From positions 12,969,373 through 13,033,372 of the forward strand of contig NC_036443.1 in NCBI RefSeq assembly GCF_002775205.1: a stretch of 64,000 nt of DNA. The letters are read 5' to 3'. The notes beneath the pieces are model-generated. The model saw nothing but the letters and a program-made list of their open reading frames with translations. It was not told where the DNA came from and made no database searches. Each line of letters begins with the position of its first letter. Within the stretch, counting starts at the first letter, position 1. This DNA comes from Xiphophorus maculatus. Its lineage: Eukaryota > Chordata > Actinopteri > Cyprinodontiformes > Poeciliidae. Both the position numbers and the translations under genes were made by a program. Below, in pieces: positions 1 to 13,446 of the stretch.

Positions 1-349
1 AAGCTACCCAGAGGTTCGTGGCATGCCCGGGTGCAGAGCGAGTTCACTGGTATCTCAGCGTATCTGCTCTAAATTCAGATACAAACACCAGCCTTGGCGG
101 AGATAATGCTTAACTGACTTGTTGAACCTCAAGCACATTTCCTAGAAGTATTTGGAAATTTGAGAATATGGATTAAAAAAAAAAACTACGCAACTCTTTT
201 GTTAGGAGGAACTTGTCAAACAGAAAGTTCCTAACATTGGGGCAAAGTTTTACAAAATAAGTCAACAAATAAAAAAACAAAACAACTTTTGTTAAATTTA
301 GTTTTTCTTATTTTGTTTTTTTTTTTACATATTGTCATCTTTAAGCTAA
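1..349. other. Intergenic, nothing recognised
   Basis: AT-rich DNA with several A and T runs. No coding exon, RNA gene or repeat family was recognised. Confidence 0.5.
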
Positions 350-760
350 AATTCTGGTGATTTATTTGGGTTTCATGTGACAGAAAAACACAAAGTAGTG
401 CATAACTATGAAGTGGAAAGAGAATGATTCATGATTGTAAAATCTTTTTCACAAAAAACCCCTGAAACACATTAGTACTTCAGGAAAGTGGACTGTAGAC
501 TCCACTTTTTTTGCAAGTATGCTGCAAGTAGTTTTGTATTTCTCCATCAGTTTTGCATTTGAAGCTGAAAAGTGTGCATTTGACTCTTTTATGAAGAGTT
601 CACAGAGTTCAGCGCTTATTGTCCTGTCAGCAGGTTGTCCCACCTGAGCTCTGGATCCCTGCAGTTCCTCCAGTCTCACCCTGGCAACCTCACAATGGTC
701 TCCCTGCTCATCCTGCCAGCTAAGGGGGACGGCCATGTCTGCATGAATGTTTTTTTAAAT
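350..760 (-). mobile_element. Tc1-like DNA transposon relic (- orientation)
   Basis: The left part (about 355-450) resembles the subterminal inverted repeat of a common fish Tc1-like element, including the stretch around 'cacaaagtagtgcataa'. The right part (about 600-750) read on the - strand gives a transposase N-terminal fragment, with 'VRLEELQGSRAQVGQ' matching the helix-turn-helix region typical of this family. The catalytic domain is missing, so the copy is truncated and dead. Identification rests on remembered family features; a repeat-library search would confirm it. Confidence 0.7.
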
Positions 761-1579
761 GTACTAAGGGCTAAAAGCAGCTTTCAATATCATAGATTTT
801 GAATAACAACTACATCAACAGATTGCTCCTTAACTACTCAAAGAAACTGCCTGTCTTCCTACAGAGGAGATTATTTAGGAGATCAGAAAATGTAAAGAAA
901 CAAAAACAATATTGTTCTAGTTCCCATACACTGAATACACATACACATGTTTCTACATTCTAGTTTGAGAGGATGTATATTAAACAACGAGCCTAAGGCT
1001 GTTACAGTTGGTGACAATCAGAAAATGCCTAAAACTTGCAGAAAACAGATGATGAAGACGCGTCCAGAAAATTGCTCAGGAGTTTTTGGGAGGAAATTCC
1101 AACTGTTTTCTGTTTATAGGGGAAACAAGAAATGAGGTAAAAAAAAAATAATAAATAAATAAAAATAAAAAGCAACTCCTTGTAAACATGACATGCACTA
1201 AACAAATCAGCTCGAAAAAACTGAAAAAATATCATTGAGCCATGTGATTGTGGAAACCACCATCATTTGATTAGAAAGGCTCATTTGCCTATGTATTGGC
1301 AAAATACCCTGTGTTTGTGTACACTTGACTCCAGGCTGATGAAGCAGCTGCTGAACACAAAGAGAAACTGGGTGCAACCACACACACACACACAGGCTGA
1401 GCTACACCTTACGTGTGTGATACTCATTGCGTCTGACGGTATGATAAAGCTGAGCGAAACTTTCTCATGCTCCTCCTCTTTGAACGTCTCTTTGTCCTCG
1501 TGTCTGGCACACACTTGCTCCCTCTGCCCTGCAGCTCTGTACACCTGCCTACACCGCCGCAGGAGTGTCATGTTTCAGC
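761..1579. other. Intergenic, nothing recognised
   Basis: Short open frames overlap on both strands near 1,207-1,584. None shows codon structure, splice signals or a recognisable domain. A short (CA)n run lies near 1,380. Confidence 0.45.
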
Positions 1580-2105
1580 GATGAGGCAACTTTGCGCCAA
1601 TGAGCTGCGATGAGAACTGTTAGGGAGCGTGGTGGGAACTCTCCTCCCATCACTTGCCTCTCTCTACCTGGGAACCGAGGCGGTCTCAGGGAGGGGCCGC
1701 CCGGCCGCCCGCTCTCTGAAAGAACGGCAAACAAACAACAAAAAAAAAAAGAACTCTCACCAACAGGTGAGTTACACGAGTCCTTGTTGGTTTTGCTCCT
1801 GTCTATTCATTTTCAGGCCCCCTCACCTCCCTCCGCCCCACCGCCTTTGTTTTTCATTCATGGCTGGCGTGCTGCTTTGCATTTTGGCAGGAGGGAGAAA
1901 AAGGACACAGAGAAACAAAACAGTCAAAGTGTGGGAACTTTTGCCTGCTCTGTTTTTCTCTCTCGCTCATGAGCTTTTATCAGCATTAACTCTGCTTGCA
2001 CAGGTATTTGTGCACCTGTGGTACCGGATTAGTGGGTCGGCTCCTTCATTGTTTGCAGAAAAAGGCACTGTGAATAATTTTTTTTTCTCACAGGTTTCTG
2101 CCTGA
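1580..2105. other. GC-richer block, possible regulatory DNA
   Basis: This block is richer in GC and CpG than its flanks; a pyrimidine- and CpG-containing core lies at about 1,620-1,730. Open frames of 120 and 158 codons cross it on the + strand, but their translations are low in structure, rich in Ser and Pro, and match no family I know. A distal enhancer or an unannotated 5' exon is possible. Nothing here decides between them. Confidence 0.25.
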
Positions 2106-5100
2106 AGACACATGTAATCCCATGCTGAACAGCTGTCAAAGCTTAGATTTTTAAAGCAAACTGTGCTCCTGATTCACCTAGAGCATCAAAGCATGAATCG
2201 AGGAAGTGCTTATGGGCACCCAGTGTGTTCATTGTTGAAAAAATTTATTGCATTATGACTAAACACATAATGATCTCAGTCCCGCCACAGGTTGCTCTTT
2301 ATGGTCCGTTAAAGGACATTTTTCCCTCACAAATTATCCTGTCTGTTAGCTGCAGCTACCAATACCTCATACAATGCCTCCTTTAGGAAGGAAAAGAGCA
2401 AGCTCTTGGCGAAACAACATCCGGCTTTTAGTCTGCGCAGGTTATTACATGAAATGTATGTCAGTAGCAGCCAGTGTGTGTGTTCAGGCCAGGGCAGGCA
2501 GCTGAGACAGATATCTAAAGGTAGCTCAATATGATTTAAAATATGCCTTAAATGGGTCACTTGGTCAAAAAAAACCCCGACACCATGTCCAACACTATAA
2601 AAATAGTTTAACTTTATTGAGCTGCATCTAAAACTGCAAGTGTTTAGGTGTATTTCTCTAGAGGTGTGTGCTTATTTTTCTTTACCACACAGCCTGAAAT
2701 CAATCAAATTGGAACAAGAGCATCTATCGCTGGACTTTGACTTTAACACGTGACCATGATGTGATCTAAACCCAGGCTTCTCAAACTGTGATTTAAATAC
2801 ATCTGATAGTTCCCGAGCTAATTTTAGAAATATTCAAAAGAAATCCGGTAGCTAGAGTCAAATATGATTGAATTAGCAAGAGCAGCCAAAACAATCAATA
2901 GATCTTTGCTTCATCTTTATAAAATCAAGTGGAGATAGTTCTCCCAGAACAATCTGAATTTCCTGACAGTGAACGTCATGAAACGTCTGGAGGTACTTTG
3001 AAAATTTGGGTTTTGCTGAAGTGATGTATTTTCTGAACCATTCGGCTCTAACTCCCCCAGCTATATAACATGTTTTATCTCATGTGGAACAATGAGTTCT
3101 AAGTAACTTGCAATCTTAGATTTCCACCACACACTGCATTCTGAATGGGTGCCAAAAAGGCACTTGTGAATTTTTGGTACATTCACAATCTTAGCTACAT
3201 TTGTCTGTTCTGTATAGGGAGATCACTATAGCTGGGATCCTCGCATATTTTTTATAAATGTCTGTGCAACATGCTAAAAAATCACAGTGTGCACACATTA
3301 CAAAGGCAGCCCACACAATTACAGAGCATAAAACAAAATAATATAACAAAAAATAATAACATTGTCTGATATATTTGAGGATAGATTTATGTTCCGGTAA
3401 ACACCAGAACAATTAACTGGTGAACTTAGTTTTTTAACAGAGACAATGTATGTTCTAGAAGCAGCTGAACAGCCTATAAAGAAACATGGGCGGCAGGAGT
3501 GTCATTGAATTAACTCCCAGCAGGGATTTTTCTGGACAGACTTCATTATGTTCTACCTCTGCATGTAAGTGCGGGTTCTGTCCTTGAACTTCGACTTCCT
3601 CCCACAATCAGAAAACATCCAGGTTAGATTAAACTGGCCTTGCTAAAGTGTCCTTATGTCTGAGTTTTGTATGTCTTGGCAACCTAGCGGGACAACACCA
3701 ACACAAAATCACAATCACACAAGCAATAAGACCCTTTATGTCAGGAGCATGGAGAGAAACAAATAGGTTCTACAGAATGTTAAGTTTTTCACAGGTTTTG
3801 TGTACAACTTATTGTGTAAACGTTTCAGGTGACTGCATTCTACAACTTCGCCACAAGGTGTCAATAAATTCCTTGAGTCATTTAAACTATGCTCAGTGTT
3901 TTTAGCTAGTCATGCTGAAACAAATGTTTTATGTAAATGTCTTAGTTGAAAATTATCATCAACTTAAAGAGTGGAAACGTTGACAGTTTGAACAATAATT
4001 GTTTAGCCAGAAGAGAGACGTGTGTATTGTTGTGTGTGTCCTTAAATCAACTGTACATCCTTCCCCAATCCTACAACTGTAACTAGTAACGGGCCTGACA
4101 AAAAGGTGTGGACGAATCCTCCGTCTTCCTTTACTGCTTCACCATCAATTTGACAGCTTAATTTAAAAAAAAAAGTAAATAGCTGATGTTGCACTTCATT
4201 TAAAACTCCGTGGCCTTCGCACCATCTCCTGCCTCTGCCATTGTCACCCACTGGGGCATTGTTGAGAGGTTCATGTTGACCATAAACCAAAACTACAACA
4301 ATAGGCGGGCAGCTGTTTCCTGGGCAAGCAGCAACAGGTGCTTTCTCATGATGTCACTTTGTAAAAGTAGCTAAAGTTACAAGATGACTGAGGTCGTCTC
4401 AGTTTACAGCTTTTCAGCTGGACTAAATGAAGTAGGGCCAATTCGTTTTCTAGCAAAACTTGGTAAAAAAAAAAAAACACCCGAAAAAAAAACAGAAGAA
4501 TGCAGTTTTCACGAGAGCCAAGATAAAAGGGAAAGCCTCGTCAAATGAGTTCATTTGACCACAGTGGGGAGGATGTCCACTGTTCAGGGGATCATTCACA
4601 GAGAGGTGTGAGGATCGGGGTTTTTGTCCCACAGCGTCCTGACGCAGGATCACAGCTTCATCCCAAAACTGCCTGATTTGTGTTAATCCTTTGCAATCCA
4701 AACTGTTTTCTTATTTCAGTGGCATCTTTATCTTGTTTATTTAAAAAATATTTCCTATTGGTGTCATTTTCTCTATTCCCCTGTTTTGCTGGTTTGCATC
4801 AGTACCAGCGAAGTCTAACAGTGGGACCCCTCGCCCCCTTGTTTAAGTTGCTTTCAGCTTGCTTTTCTTTGACTTTTTTGACTGCTCTTTTCCCCTCTTT
4901 TGTTCGTCACCTTTTTACAGCACCTCTACATGGGAGAGGAAGATGTTTGCCCATTCTCTCACCAGAAGGGGGCCGGTTAAAGGCAATCACAATGAGCAAA
5001 TATTATCTAGAGGTCGTGCCATGACCGCATGCGTCTACCTTTCGTGACTTTTGAATTTCTTTGACATGTGCACTCTCACCGTGGCGGCAGAGGCCTTTCT

Positions 5101-6985
5101 CTGCAGTCAGTGTGGTTTTGACAGGAGCTACTACCAACACTTGAGTCAAACTCAATTCTCACAATTTGTAGCAGTTTCACTATGCAATATGAGAGGAAGG
5201 CTCTACTGCAACGTTTTGCGCTTTTTCAGTAGTTTGACGTCATGTTGAAGAAAAACAGTTTCTAAAAAACTCCCATCTTTATTTAGAGAATTTTTTAACA
5301 GAACTTAAAAGTGGTACAGTTATTGTAGCACTAACAAGTTCTCTAAAAATAAATGCAACTCGGGCATTTCTAAAATTCGTACCTTACATTTTTACAGCAA
5401 TTTCGACGGAGTAATCCATGATCGTCTGTTTCTCTGGGGTGTAAATATGATGTCGCACAAAGTCAGTCCAGAAGTGATTAAGAAGGCGTTTCACACATGA
5501 AGATGTGTGTAAACCTCTTTGACTGAGCAGCTGACTAATGATGAAGCAGGTATGTGTCATCATTAGCAGCCGTTTTGCTCTGTGAGGAAGTTTTTCTGGG
5601 TTCATTTCACATAAACTTGGCAACTCATTTTATGTCATATATTTATGTTTACAGGCTTCATTATTTAGTTCCAGATGCTAATGTAAACAAACGAAGTTGA
5701 GTGACCTGGAGCAGCGGTGGCATTTAGAGCATATTTTGAAACTCTATCCTTATTGATCAAAACTCTAACAACAGGTTGGAAAATGTTCTTCATTGTTACT
5801 TATGGAGTAACAGTGAAGATTATTTTTTTACTGCCAAAGCCAATCTGTGTCCCTCTACCCTCTGTTCCTTCCTACGTGATATTCATTTATTGGGTAACAG
5901 GACAGATTAGCTCCTCTATTAGGGGAGATGCAGCATGTTTGTTTGCCTGACGTGGATTTGAATCAAAGGGTTGCTGCTTCGGCATCAGATGTGATAGTTA
6001 CTGATCAGTTTAGGTGTATTTCTGTTAATCCTAAATGCTCTGACACAAAACATTTCAGTAAACCAAAGAACAATCAAACTGAAATTACATAATTGTGCTG
6101 ACGGAAATGAAGAAATGAATCACAACTCCTTCATACATCTCGCTGAGCTAGCAACATTGCTTTTCCATATACGTATTTATCACCACCACTCATATTAAAA
6201 TATACTTTATATTTGTTTTATGTTAAAAGAAGATATCTGCAAGAAAACCTTGCGAGCTAAAATGCTGCGTCCTTTAATGTTCTTCATTGTTGCTCCTGTC
6301 CCTCCCTGATTCCACGAGGAGGAAGTGACTGGTTGAACCAACACAACAGTCTACCGCCCTATAAAGTTAAAGTTAGGGTTTAGAAGGCAAGAGAAAAGTA
6401 GTGGGGGGGGGGGATGGGAAAAGGGAGGGAAACAATACAGAATAAGAAGTTTATGGCTTGGCATTGATTGAAATAAAGAATCGCTTTTTTCTGAAGGAGA
6501 CCAAATAGAGCTCAGGAGAAGAGGAAGGAAACTGTAAAACAGCTGTCCCTTACTTTTACCATTCTGAACAATGACATGCATGGAAAATCTGCATTTGTAA
6601 AGATCATAAGATGTATAAAATGCTAAGAAGCAGTTCCAACAGCAGACGCTTGCTGATGCTGGATTTTTATTAAACTTAAAAATAATCCAATAAATTTGTT
6701 TCATTATTTTGTAAATGCAATCCTTTAGCTCTTTAGCTCGGCCACTTTCAAGCCAGAGCAGATCCACTATCTCTAGGTTTCGCTGGAAGCGAATCTCCTG
6801 CTGGAAGCTGATCTCTAAAACAAAGCCCTGTTTACACTAATGGCTCACTAGGCTCTTTGCCATAGAAACAAATAGCAGTAGGGGGATGTCAATAGAATTT
6901 AACATTTTGACATTTCTCCTCCAACTCTCAAAACCAATATTGACCAGGCTCCCCTGCATGACTCTCTTTAGTGGAGAACCCTGGC
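2106..6985. other. Intergenic, nothing recognised
   Basis: Long AT-rich interval with only short, overlapping, structureless open frames. A poly-G run lies near 6,401-6,411. No exon or repeat family was recognised. Confidence 0.45.
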
Positions 6986-6989
6986 ATAC

Positions 6990-7345
6990 AAATCAAGCCG
7001 ATGCGGCCAGAGCCGCAGGCTGCCGGCCGAGGGCTGAGGCCAACAATAGGCAGCCCAGGATGGGGCTCTCCCACAGGGCAGGTGGAGCGGCTATACTGTC
7101 CCTGGTTTCAAGCTGGTCCGCAGAGGCCCAATGTATGAAAGAGCTCATGCTATCCCGCCCGCTTTAATGATTCCATGTGAGGGGACCAATTGTGTCTGTG
7201 CTCCAGGAACTGCTGGTGAGTGAGGTGCAAAAGAAGACGGGACAGTGGGGGCACTCGCATGTGCTGAACAACCCCATAGTGGGTCGGCACTTCTCAAAGG
7301 CCAGATTACAATCAATTAGACCCTAATGAGCGGAAAGCTGGACTT
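6990..7345. other. Candidate conserved noncoding element
   Basis: Balanced base composition in AT-rich flanks, few homopolymers, and no repeat similarity. The right part (about 7,260-7,330) carries closely spaced TAAT/ATTA cores around 'caatcaattagaccctaat', as in homeodomain-bound enhancers. No coding pattern was found. Conservation is only inferred from texture; alignment to other fish genomes would test it. Confidence 0.25.
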
Positions 7346-8020
7346 GTAACCTGTTGCAGGAGGGTGGTTGTTTAGAAAGCTCCCAGTTGGCAGACACATC
7401 AATAACCTCTGAAATAGCTCCAGACTGAAAGCAAGACGCAGCAGGAAGTGCCTGAGAGTGTGGCCATCTATGTCTGCCGCCTCGCTCGACACAACTGGGT
7501 TGCAGCCCTATGGTGACAAAAGACAAGGAGGCAAGCAGCAATATCATTTTTACTGAATGTACTATTAATGTTTGCACCTTGTGTACAGAGAGCCTTAAAA
7601 CACATCAACAACTTTTAATCTTGTTTTTTGCTAAATTTAACGGGAGGACCTACGCTTCCACAAGAGAAAAGACAAAGTGTGTGAGTGTGTTTGTCTTCGC
7701 CCAGCAGGAGAGCTCGTCCTCAGGCTGCTCTAACCTGTGGAACACTTTTCTCCATACAAAGGGGTTTTTTTTATATGGCAGGTTGGTTCACTGCAGGAGA
7801 GCAGGCGATGGTCATATAAGGGAAGGTGAAACAGCAGGAAAAGACGCACGACAGCCTGGGGGAAACTCAGGAGGGAGTCGATTTATGGGCACAAGTGAAG
7901 TCCTCCAATAGGTTCTCCAGCTGCTGCTCATCTACATGTAACTCACAACAACTAAACATGAGCGGAGAAGATATAAATAGATTGGCCACTGGAAATTATA
8001 CTTAACTATTCACACTTGAC
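7346..8020. other. Intergenic, nothing recognised
   Basis: A 133-codon open frame on the + strand (7,510-7,911) has no recognisable domain and no supporting splice or start context. I see no other structure. Confidence 0.4.
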
Positions 8021-8930
8021 GGGTGCCTTCCAAATTATTTATAGATTTTTTAATTTTTTTTCATTTTGTCACAATATTAACAAATTCTATTGTATTTTTC
8101 ACAAAGAAATGCCTAATTTTGAGGACGGACATACAAAATTAAAAGTGCGGCATACATTTGTATCCAGCCCTCTTTACTGTGACATCCTCCGATAAAATAA
8201 GATGCAACTTTACCCAGAAGTTACCTATTGAGGAAACGGAGTTCAGATGCACGTCATTTTTATCTCAGTATTAATCTGGCTCTTCTGTGAAGGTCTACGA
8301 GGTTTGATGGGGAACATTACAGAACAAAAACAGTCTTTAGGGATGAAGCTGTGGAAGAGTTTAAAGCAGAGTTAGTGTTTTTTTAAAAATTGCACTCAAT
8401 CAACAGCTGAAAATGGAAAGACTGTGACACTTTTGCAAATATTATTAGACATATCTGCCCAGACGGAGCAAGGGGAGCATCATAACAGAAGAAACTATTA
8501 GACCTACTGTAGCTACAGAGATCTACAGCTTATGCAGGAGGACCTGATGAAATGAAAGCTGTTAGTCATACACTCCTCTCTTTTGGAAGAGAGACCTTTG
8601 AAAAAAAAGTAAGGCCCATAAGAAGTCCTATTTGCATTTGGAAGACGTTGCTTTGGTCTCTTGAAACTAAAATGTGACTTTCAGATCAATTTGCAAAACA
8701 CCATCAGCTGCGGAAAACTACCACCACACATCATGTCTAACACCACTTCAATGGTGAAACATGGTGGTGGCAGCATCATGTTGTGGACATGCTGTTCTTT
8801 AGCAGGCAGACAAAAACTGGTAAGTACTGATTGCAAGATGGACGGAGCCAAACGCCGGGCAGCAAAGCTGAAACAAAACATGCTTGAGATTGGAACCAAG
8901 CTGAGGTCGGCTCTAACGCTTCTGATATCT
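8021..8930 (+). mobile_element. Tc1-like DNA transposon relic (+ orientation)
   Basis: The block follows the order of a fish Tc1-like element. A degraded terminus starts at 'gggtgccttcc'. Subterminal sequence follows around 8,140-8,180, then remnants of transposase DNA-binding sequence around 8,290-8,440. The catalytic-core stretch around 8,740-8,800 encodes a recognisable 'MVKHGGGSIMLW'. Frameshifts and stops interrupt the transposase throughout, and the third catalytic segment and right terminus are not evident. This is an old, inactive copy. Confidence 0.8.
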
Positions 8931-9814
8931 TAAAAAACTTAGACTTTAAAAATACTTTAACTCCATAACTCCAATCTTACAATTATGATTTTTAATCAGT
9001 TGTATTTTGGCATTTTTATCTATATACATTAATTAGTTATAAATTCTCATGTCCTCGGCGGTTTATACCCCGAGACACAGAAACATAACAAAAGTGAAAG
9101 AAAACCATAGTTTTTAAGGCTGAATCTAAAAAGCTTACTTTCTTTGTTGAATAATTTTGCAGCTATATTCGTTTAGGATTATATGGAAAACCTCACTTTG
9201 ACAGAATTTCAAGTGCATTAAAATCTACTCTAGATGTTTTTATATTGAGCATTATTTGTGATAAAATATTGGAATATGTACTTCTGTTGGCTTTGTAAAT
9301 CACATGTGGTTTACTTCATTTTGTTTATCTGCGTGGGATCATTTGATGCTTTGATCTCGTCTGCTCTCTAGCACTCTGACACTCTGCTTCTTCACAACTC
9401 ATATGTTTTAATTGCTCAATAACTGCTTTGTTTCCTTTGATGTAAAGTAATTCGCACAACATTTTGTCACATCAGGACTCCACTGTAAACCTCAACTCAA
9501 AACTGACAAGTCAGTCAGAAACCAAACTAACATTTTCACGTTACCTTTGGCCTGCATACTCCACTGGCGGTGGAGTTGCAGAAACAACCAAACTGAATTT
9601 TATGAAACTGAGTGGAAGCTTAGACAATAAACAAAGGAAGAAGTGAAAGTCTGCACACTGGGACCTGGCCAACATGGGCAGCCATTTTAGTACAACTCAG
9701 GGGTCAACTGTTCCACAGCAATAAGGAGTCTGCAGTTTAACATAGTTCTGTCTGATAAAGTGCAATACTGTCATGAATTTTCACCTGGCTGATTACAAGA
9801 CATTAGGACGGTTT
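8931..9814. other. Intergenic, nothing recognised
   Basis: AT-rich sequence without exons, RNA genes or recognised repeats. Confidence 0.4.
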
Positions 9815-10480
9815 ATCCAACTTTATCCGGTCAAGAGGGCACAGAAACGCTTGTATTTCCTGCGGAGGATGAGAAGAGCACACCTGCCCCCGCCCATCCT
9901 CAAGACGTTCTACAGAAGCACCATAGAGAGCATTCTGACCAGCTGCCTCCCTGTGTGGTGTGGAGGCTGCAGCGCCTCCGACTGGAAGAACGTGAGAAGA
10001 GTGGTGCGGACAGCAGAGAGGATCATCATTCAGGACATTTCATCCCAGCGCTGCGTGTCCCGAGGCCGAAACATCATCAGTGACCCCTCACACCCCCACC
10101 ATGGACTGTTCTCCCTGCTGCCCTCTGGAAAGAGGTTCCGCAGCATCCGGTGCAGGTCCACCAGGTTCTGAAACAGCTTTTTCCCACTTGACATCAGACT
10201 GCTGAACTCTTAACTGGACTGCACTCAAAAACTGGTCTCTACTTCATACCTTGCACATGTACAGAGCTAAATAACTTCTATTTTACTGTCATTCCTGCAC
10301 TTTATATTTTATACTTATATTTATATTTATATTTTATATTGTATTTTATTTTATTCTGGAGTAACCTCATAACATTGGAACCTCAAAACATTGTCCTGAG
10401 CCGTATGCAACGAAATTGCATTCTGTATACACCCTGTGCATGCAAAATGACAATAAAGTCAGTCTAAGTCTAAGTCTAAC
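9815..10480 (+). mobile_element. 5'-truncated LINE (non-LTR retrotransposon) 3' end
   Basis: The translation from about 9,830 to 10,170 matches the C-terminal end of reverse-transcriptase ORF2 from fish non-LTR elements of the L2/jockey-like type. Diagnostic segments are 'AQKRLYFLRRMRRA', 'FYRSTIESILTSC' and 'GLFSLLPSGKRFRS'. A TGA at 10,169-10,171 interrupts the frame; the next codons (NSFFPLDIRLLN) continue the same protein, so it is a pseudogene. A short internal deletion is likely near 'RTAERIIIQD'. The element ends with a 3' tail: 'gacaataaagtc' followed by a (tctaag)n microsatellite at about 10,460-10,480, typical of these LINEs. The 5' end is lost. Confidence 0.85.
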
Positions 10481-11365
10481 TGTGCAAAACAACAATGTCC
10501 TCACATGTAATGAACTCAGATCCACCATATTTGTTAATTATTTTTTTCTTCTTTTGGATTATTAGTGGTCTTCCATTTTCTCAATGCATGTTCCGTTTCC
10601 TGACATCTTCAGGTTTTTTTTGTCCATTAAATATGCCTTCCATTGCCATCCTGAGTTTCTGTCTGCGTTCTGGTCTTGTCTACACTGCACATTACCTGAC
10701 AAATCTTGGTTCCAGACCAGCAGGACTAACAGCTACCCCCGTCTCTGGACCTTAGTCTTTTGTTGGAAACTTCTTAAACAACAGTAAAGATGCTTGCTTA
10801 AGGATGTGGTAATTCATCTTTATAAAATGACTAGTTAGCTGCTAAATTTCCACTCTTTTCATAATCACGTACTGTCACACACATCCTTCTGTAGCTTGGG
10901 CATTTTTGAGCATCCCATCACTCCGTTTTCCTCACTTTCTGTGACGTGAAAACCCTTTCACCAGTTTTATTTCATGTTTTGCTTTGGAATGAAATGTGGA
11001 TACACAACTTGATGCACAGATGAATTAGCTTCTCTAAATACCTGACAAACTGACTGAAAAGTTATTCTAAACTAGATGCTAAAATTAATGGGGGGGGGGG
11101 GGGTGAGCACAAATAATCACCAGTCTGTGAACATTAGAAAGGTTTTGAAAAAGTCAAAACCTTTATGTTATCTTTATGTTATGGTTCAGTAAAACACTCA
11201 CGGACCTGTTAGCCAATATGAACTCAATAAATCCAACTAGCTCCATCAATCCGGTAGCCAAAATGAAAACAATCTCCTGATGTCTGTCTCTTTCTCCACC
11301 TGCTGACCTTCCCATGTTTTGATTGTTGTGGGAACATTCAGCAGCCCCGGCTTATCGTTTTAATA
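10481..11365. other. Intergenic with poly-G tract
   Basis: No gene recognised. An uninterrupted G run lies at about 11,090-11,103. Confidence 0.4.
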
Positions 11366-11920
11366 TATGATGCTGTTAGTTTCCCCACGCCAAGCAGTTG
11401 GGCAGCAGTGCTCACCGCTGTGCCGAAACACTTTTAATCAACCGGGGCCCACTGTGAGATCCCGAGCCTCACCCGGCTCCCCGCCCGCCGCAACTGAGCA
11501 TTTCACCTCAGCAACCTCAAGGCAGCGGCTAGCATTTAGTAATAATATCACGAAGCCGTCCAGCAGCTTCGACCATAATGTAGCCGCTGACAGCAGAAAC
11601 CTCTCGCAGTCCTGCGACCCCCTCTTCCAAGGTTATATTGCAACACAGCAGGAGCTCAAGAAGTGGACGGGATGGGAAGCAGCTGTTGGACATTCCCAAG
11701 ACAAGCTGGCATGTTCCAAGGCTGCGGTGGGGATAGACTCCCAGCATGCCGCACTCTCCGTAGTTACATTAAAAGTAAAGGAGGTGGCTCGAGTTTGGGG
11801 TTTTTGTTGGCCCATTTTCTTCAGCAGCTCATTATCTCAGATTCTGGGGAGCAACCTTAAAAGCAGTCCTCTTCACCCTCAGGATAACCCGAGGGTTTAC
11901 CTAATAACCTGAGAGTTGTT
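11366..11920. other. GC-richer block with a 181-codon open frame
   Basis: The + strand is open from 11,367 to 11,912 and shorter frames are open on the - strand, as expected from balanced composition. The translation has no recognisable domain, no signal peptide and no membrane segment. The block stands out from AT-rich flanks, so a conserved regulatory element or a lineage-specific exon are both possible. I do not call it a gene. Confidence 0.25.
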
Positions 11921-13446
11921 TTTTTTTTTGTTTGTTTTCTAAGAAACATGTTGTAGGCCACACTAGTCATATCATTGTTTCATTCTGATAAAACAATAAA
12001 AAGTGACAACAACCACTGAAAACCCTGTTTCTATTTCACCAAACATCTCCAGGGGTTTAACAATCACAGAAGATGAGGGGGGAAAACCCTCCAGGTGCAT
12101 CTCTGGCCTTTTTTAAATCGTTACCTTTTGAATTGTAAGGTATCTCTCATGTCTGACCGAGAATGTAATTTGTTTTCCTTAACTTGTTATTGCACTCTAA
12201 TAGCACTGTTAACAGTCATTTCTAAATCAAGATCGAAACCAAAAATATGTGTCAATTGCAAACATATCAAAGGACAAAATTAGGTAACCAACTCACTAAT
12301 CCTAAATACCAAGAAACAGAAAATCTGTTGACATTTTCTAAATGGAAAAAATTATTCTTTTATTCGTAAGAGATCAAATAAAACTTGGAAACTCAGCAAC
12401 TCAGTCAGCAAATCGGTAGCAGTATGAGTTACCGCCCAAATCAACTTTTTTTTGTTGTTAAACTGTCTAAATACATTATAGTCAAATAGGCAGAGGTACG
12501 TCTTACTTGAAAAAAATGATGGCATTCAGAGAACACTGAGGTCTGTTTGTCCTTCAATGTGAGTTTACCATCTGGCTTCTGTCACATGGATCTCTTCCTC
12601 TTTTATTCGGCGTCTGATTGCTTCCTGATGACATGCACCTTGAGGTCCTCGGCACCTGTCACACCAAGCAGCAGCACAAGATAAAGAAAAACACACACAA
12701 TCTTCACACTGCATCTGGAGATAAAACAACATCTGTTTGTCTTATTGTACATGTTCATTGTACAATAGTGCAAGGAACATGACACAGCCTTTTTTCAATG
12801 GGTCGACCACTATGGAGCTTTGCAAAATAATGCCAAAGCAAATGTGTGCAAAACTAAAAGTGGTCCCGTGAGCCTCCCCACCCAACCAGCATCTAAATTA
12901 AAATCAGTGCCCCCACTAAGGCAAGTTTTGTTATATGGCTTCCTCCTTAGAAGTTGAGAATCCCAACACTTCTCCACTCTAAGTCACTCACCATACTCCA
13001 TATGTTATCAGAGGCTATTGTTATCTTCATCTGACAAAAAAAACAACCTCCATGGTGGAACCAAATTTTAACCTTTATCTTCTTCCAGCAGCAAATCTAT
13101 CAAAAAACAGATTCAGTAAAACCCATTTTCTTCATTTTATAACTCCTAATGACTGTGCATTTTAGAAGCGAGCCATGGAAAATGCCCACCTATGACCATC
13201 TTTCTTTATTCTACCTTATTAAGATGAAGAGCACATTGGCCATTGCTTCCTATTACCCTTTCAGCTATGGCAACAGCTAAGCAAATAGCTTCAACTTGCC
13301 TCTTGTTACCCAGACCCTCTGTTTGGCCTCTGGTCTTGTATAAGTGAAGGATGTCTTTTTTTTAAAGAGCTGCATTCTCCGAGACCCAAACAGACCCAAG
13401 AGCACTTATCAGGGACCTCCTGGATTGTAGCATGAATGCTGTGACC
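11921..13446. other. Intergenic, nothing recognised
   Basis: AT-rich sequence without exons or recognised repeats. Confidence 0.4.

Noticed and set aside
449..736. 95-codon - strand frame as a gene
   Set aside because: It is a Tc1-like transposase N-terminal fragment.
9773..10171. 132-codon frame as a host gene
   Set aside because: It is the C-terminal end of a LINE reverse-transcriptase ORF with a premature stop.
11696..11715. p53-like half sites
   Set aside because: Half-site spacing is off by one and each half has mismatches.
11366..11912. 181-codon + frame as a gene
   Set aside because: No domain, no conserved motif, and several overlapping open frames in a GC-richer block.
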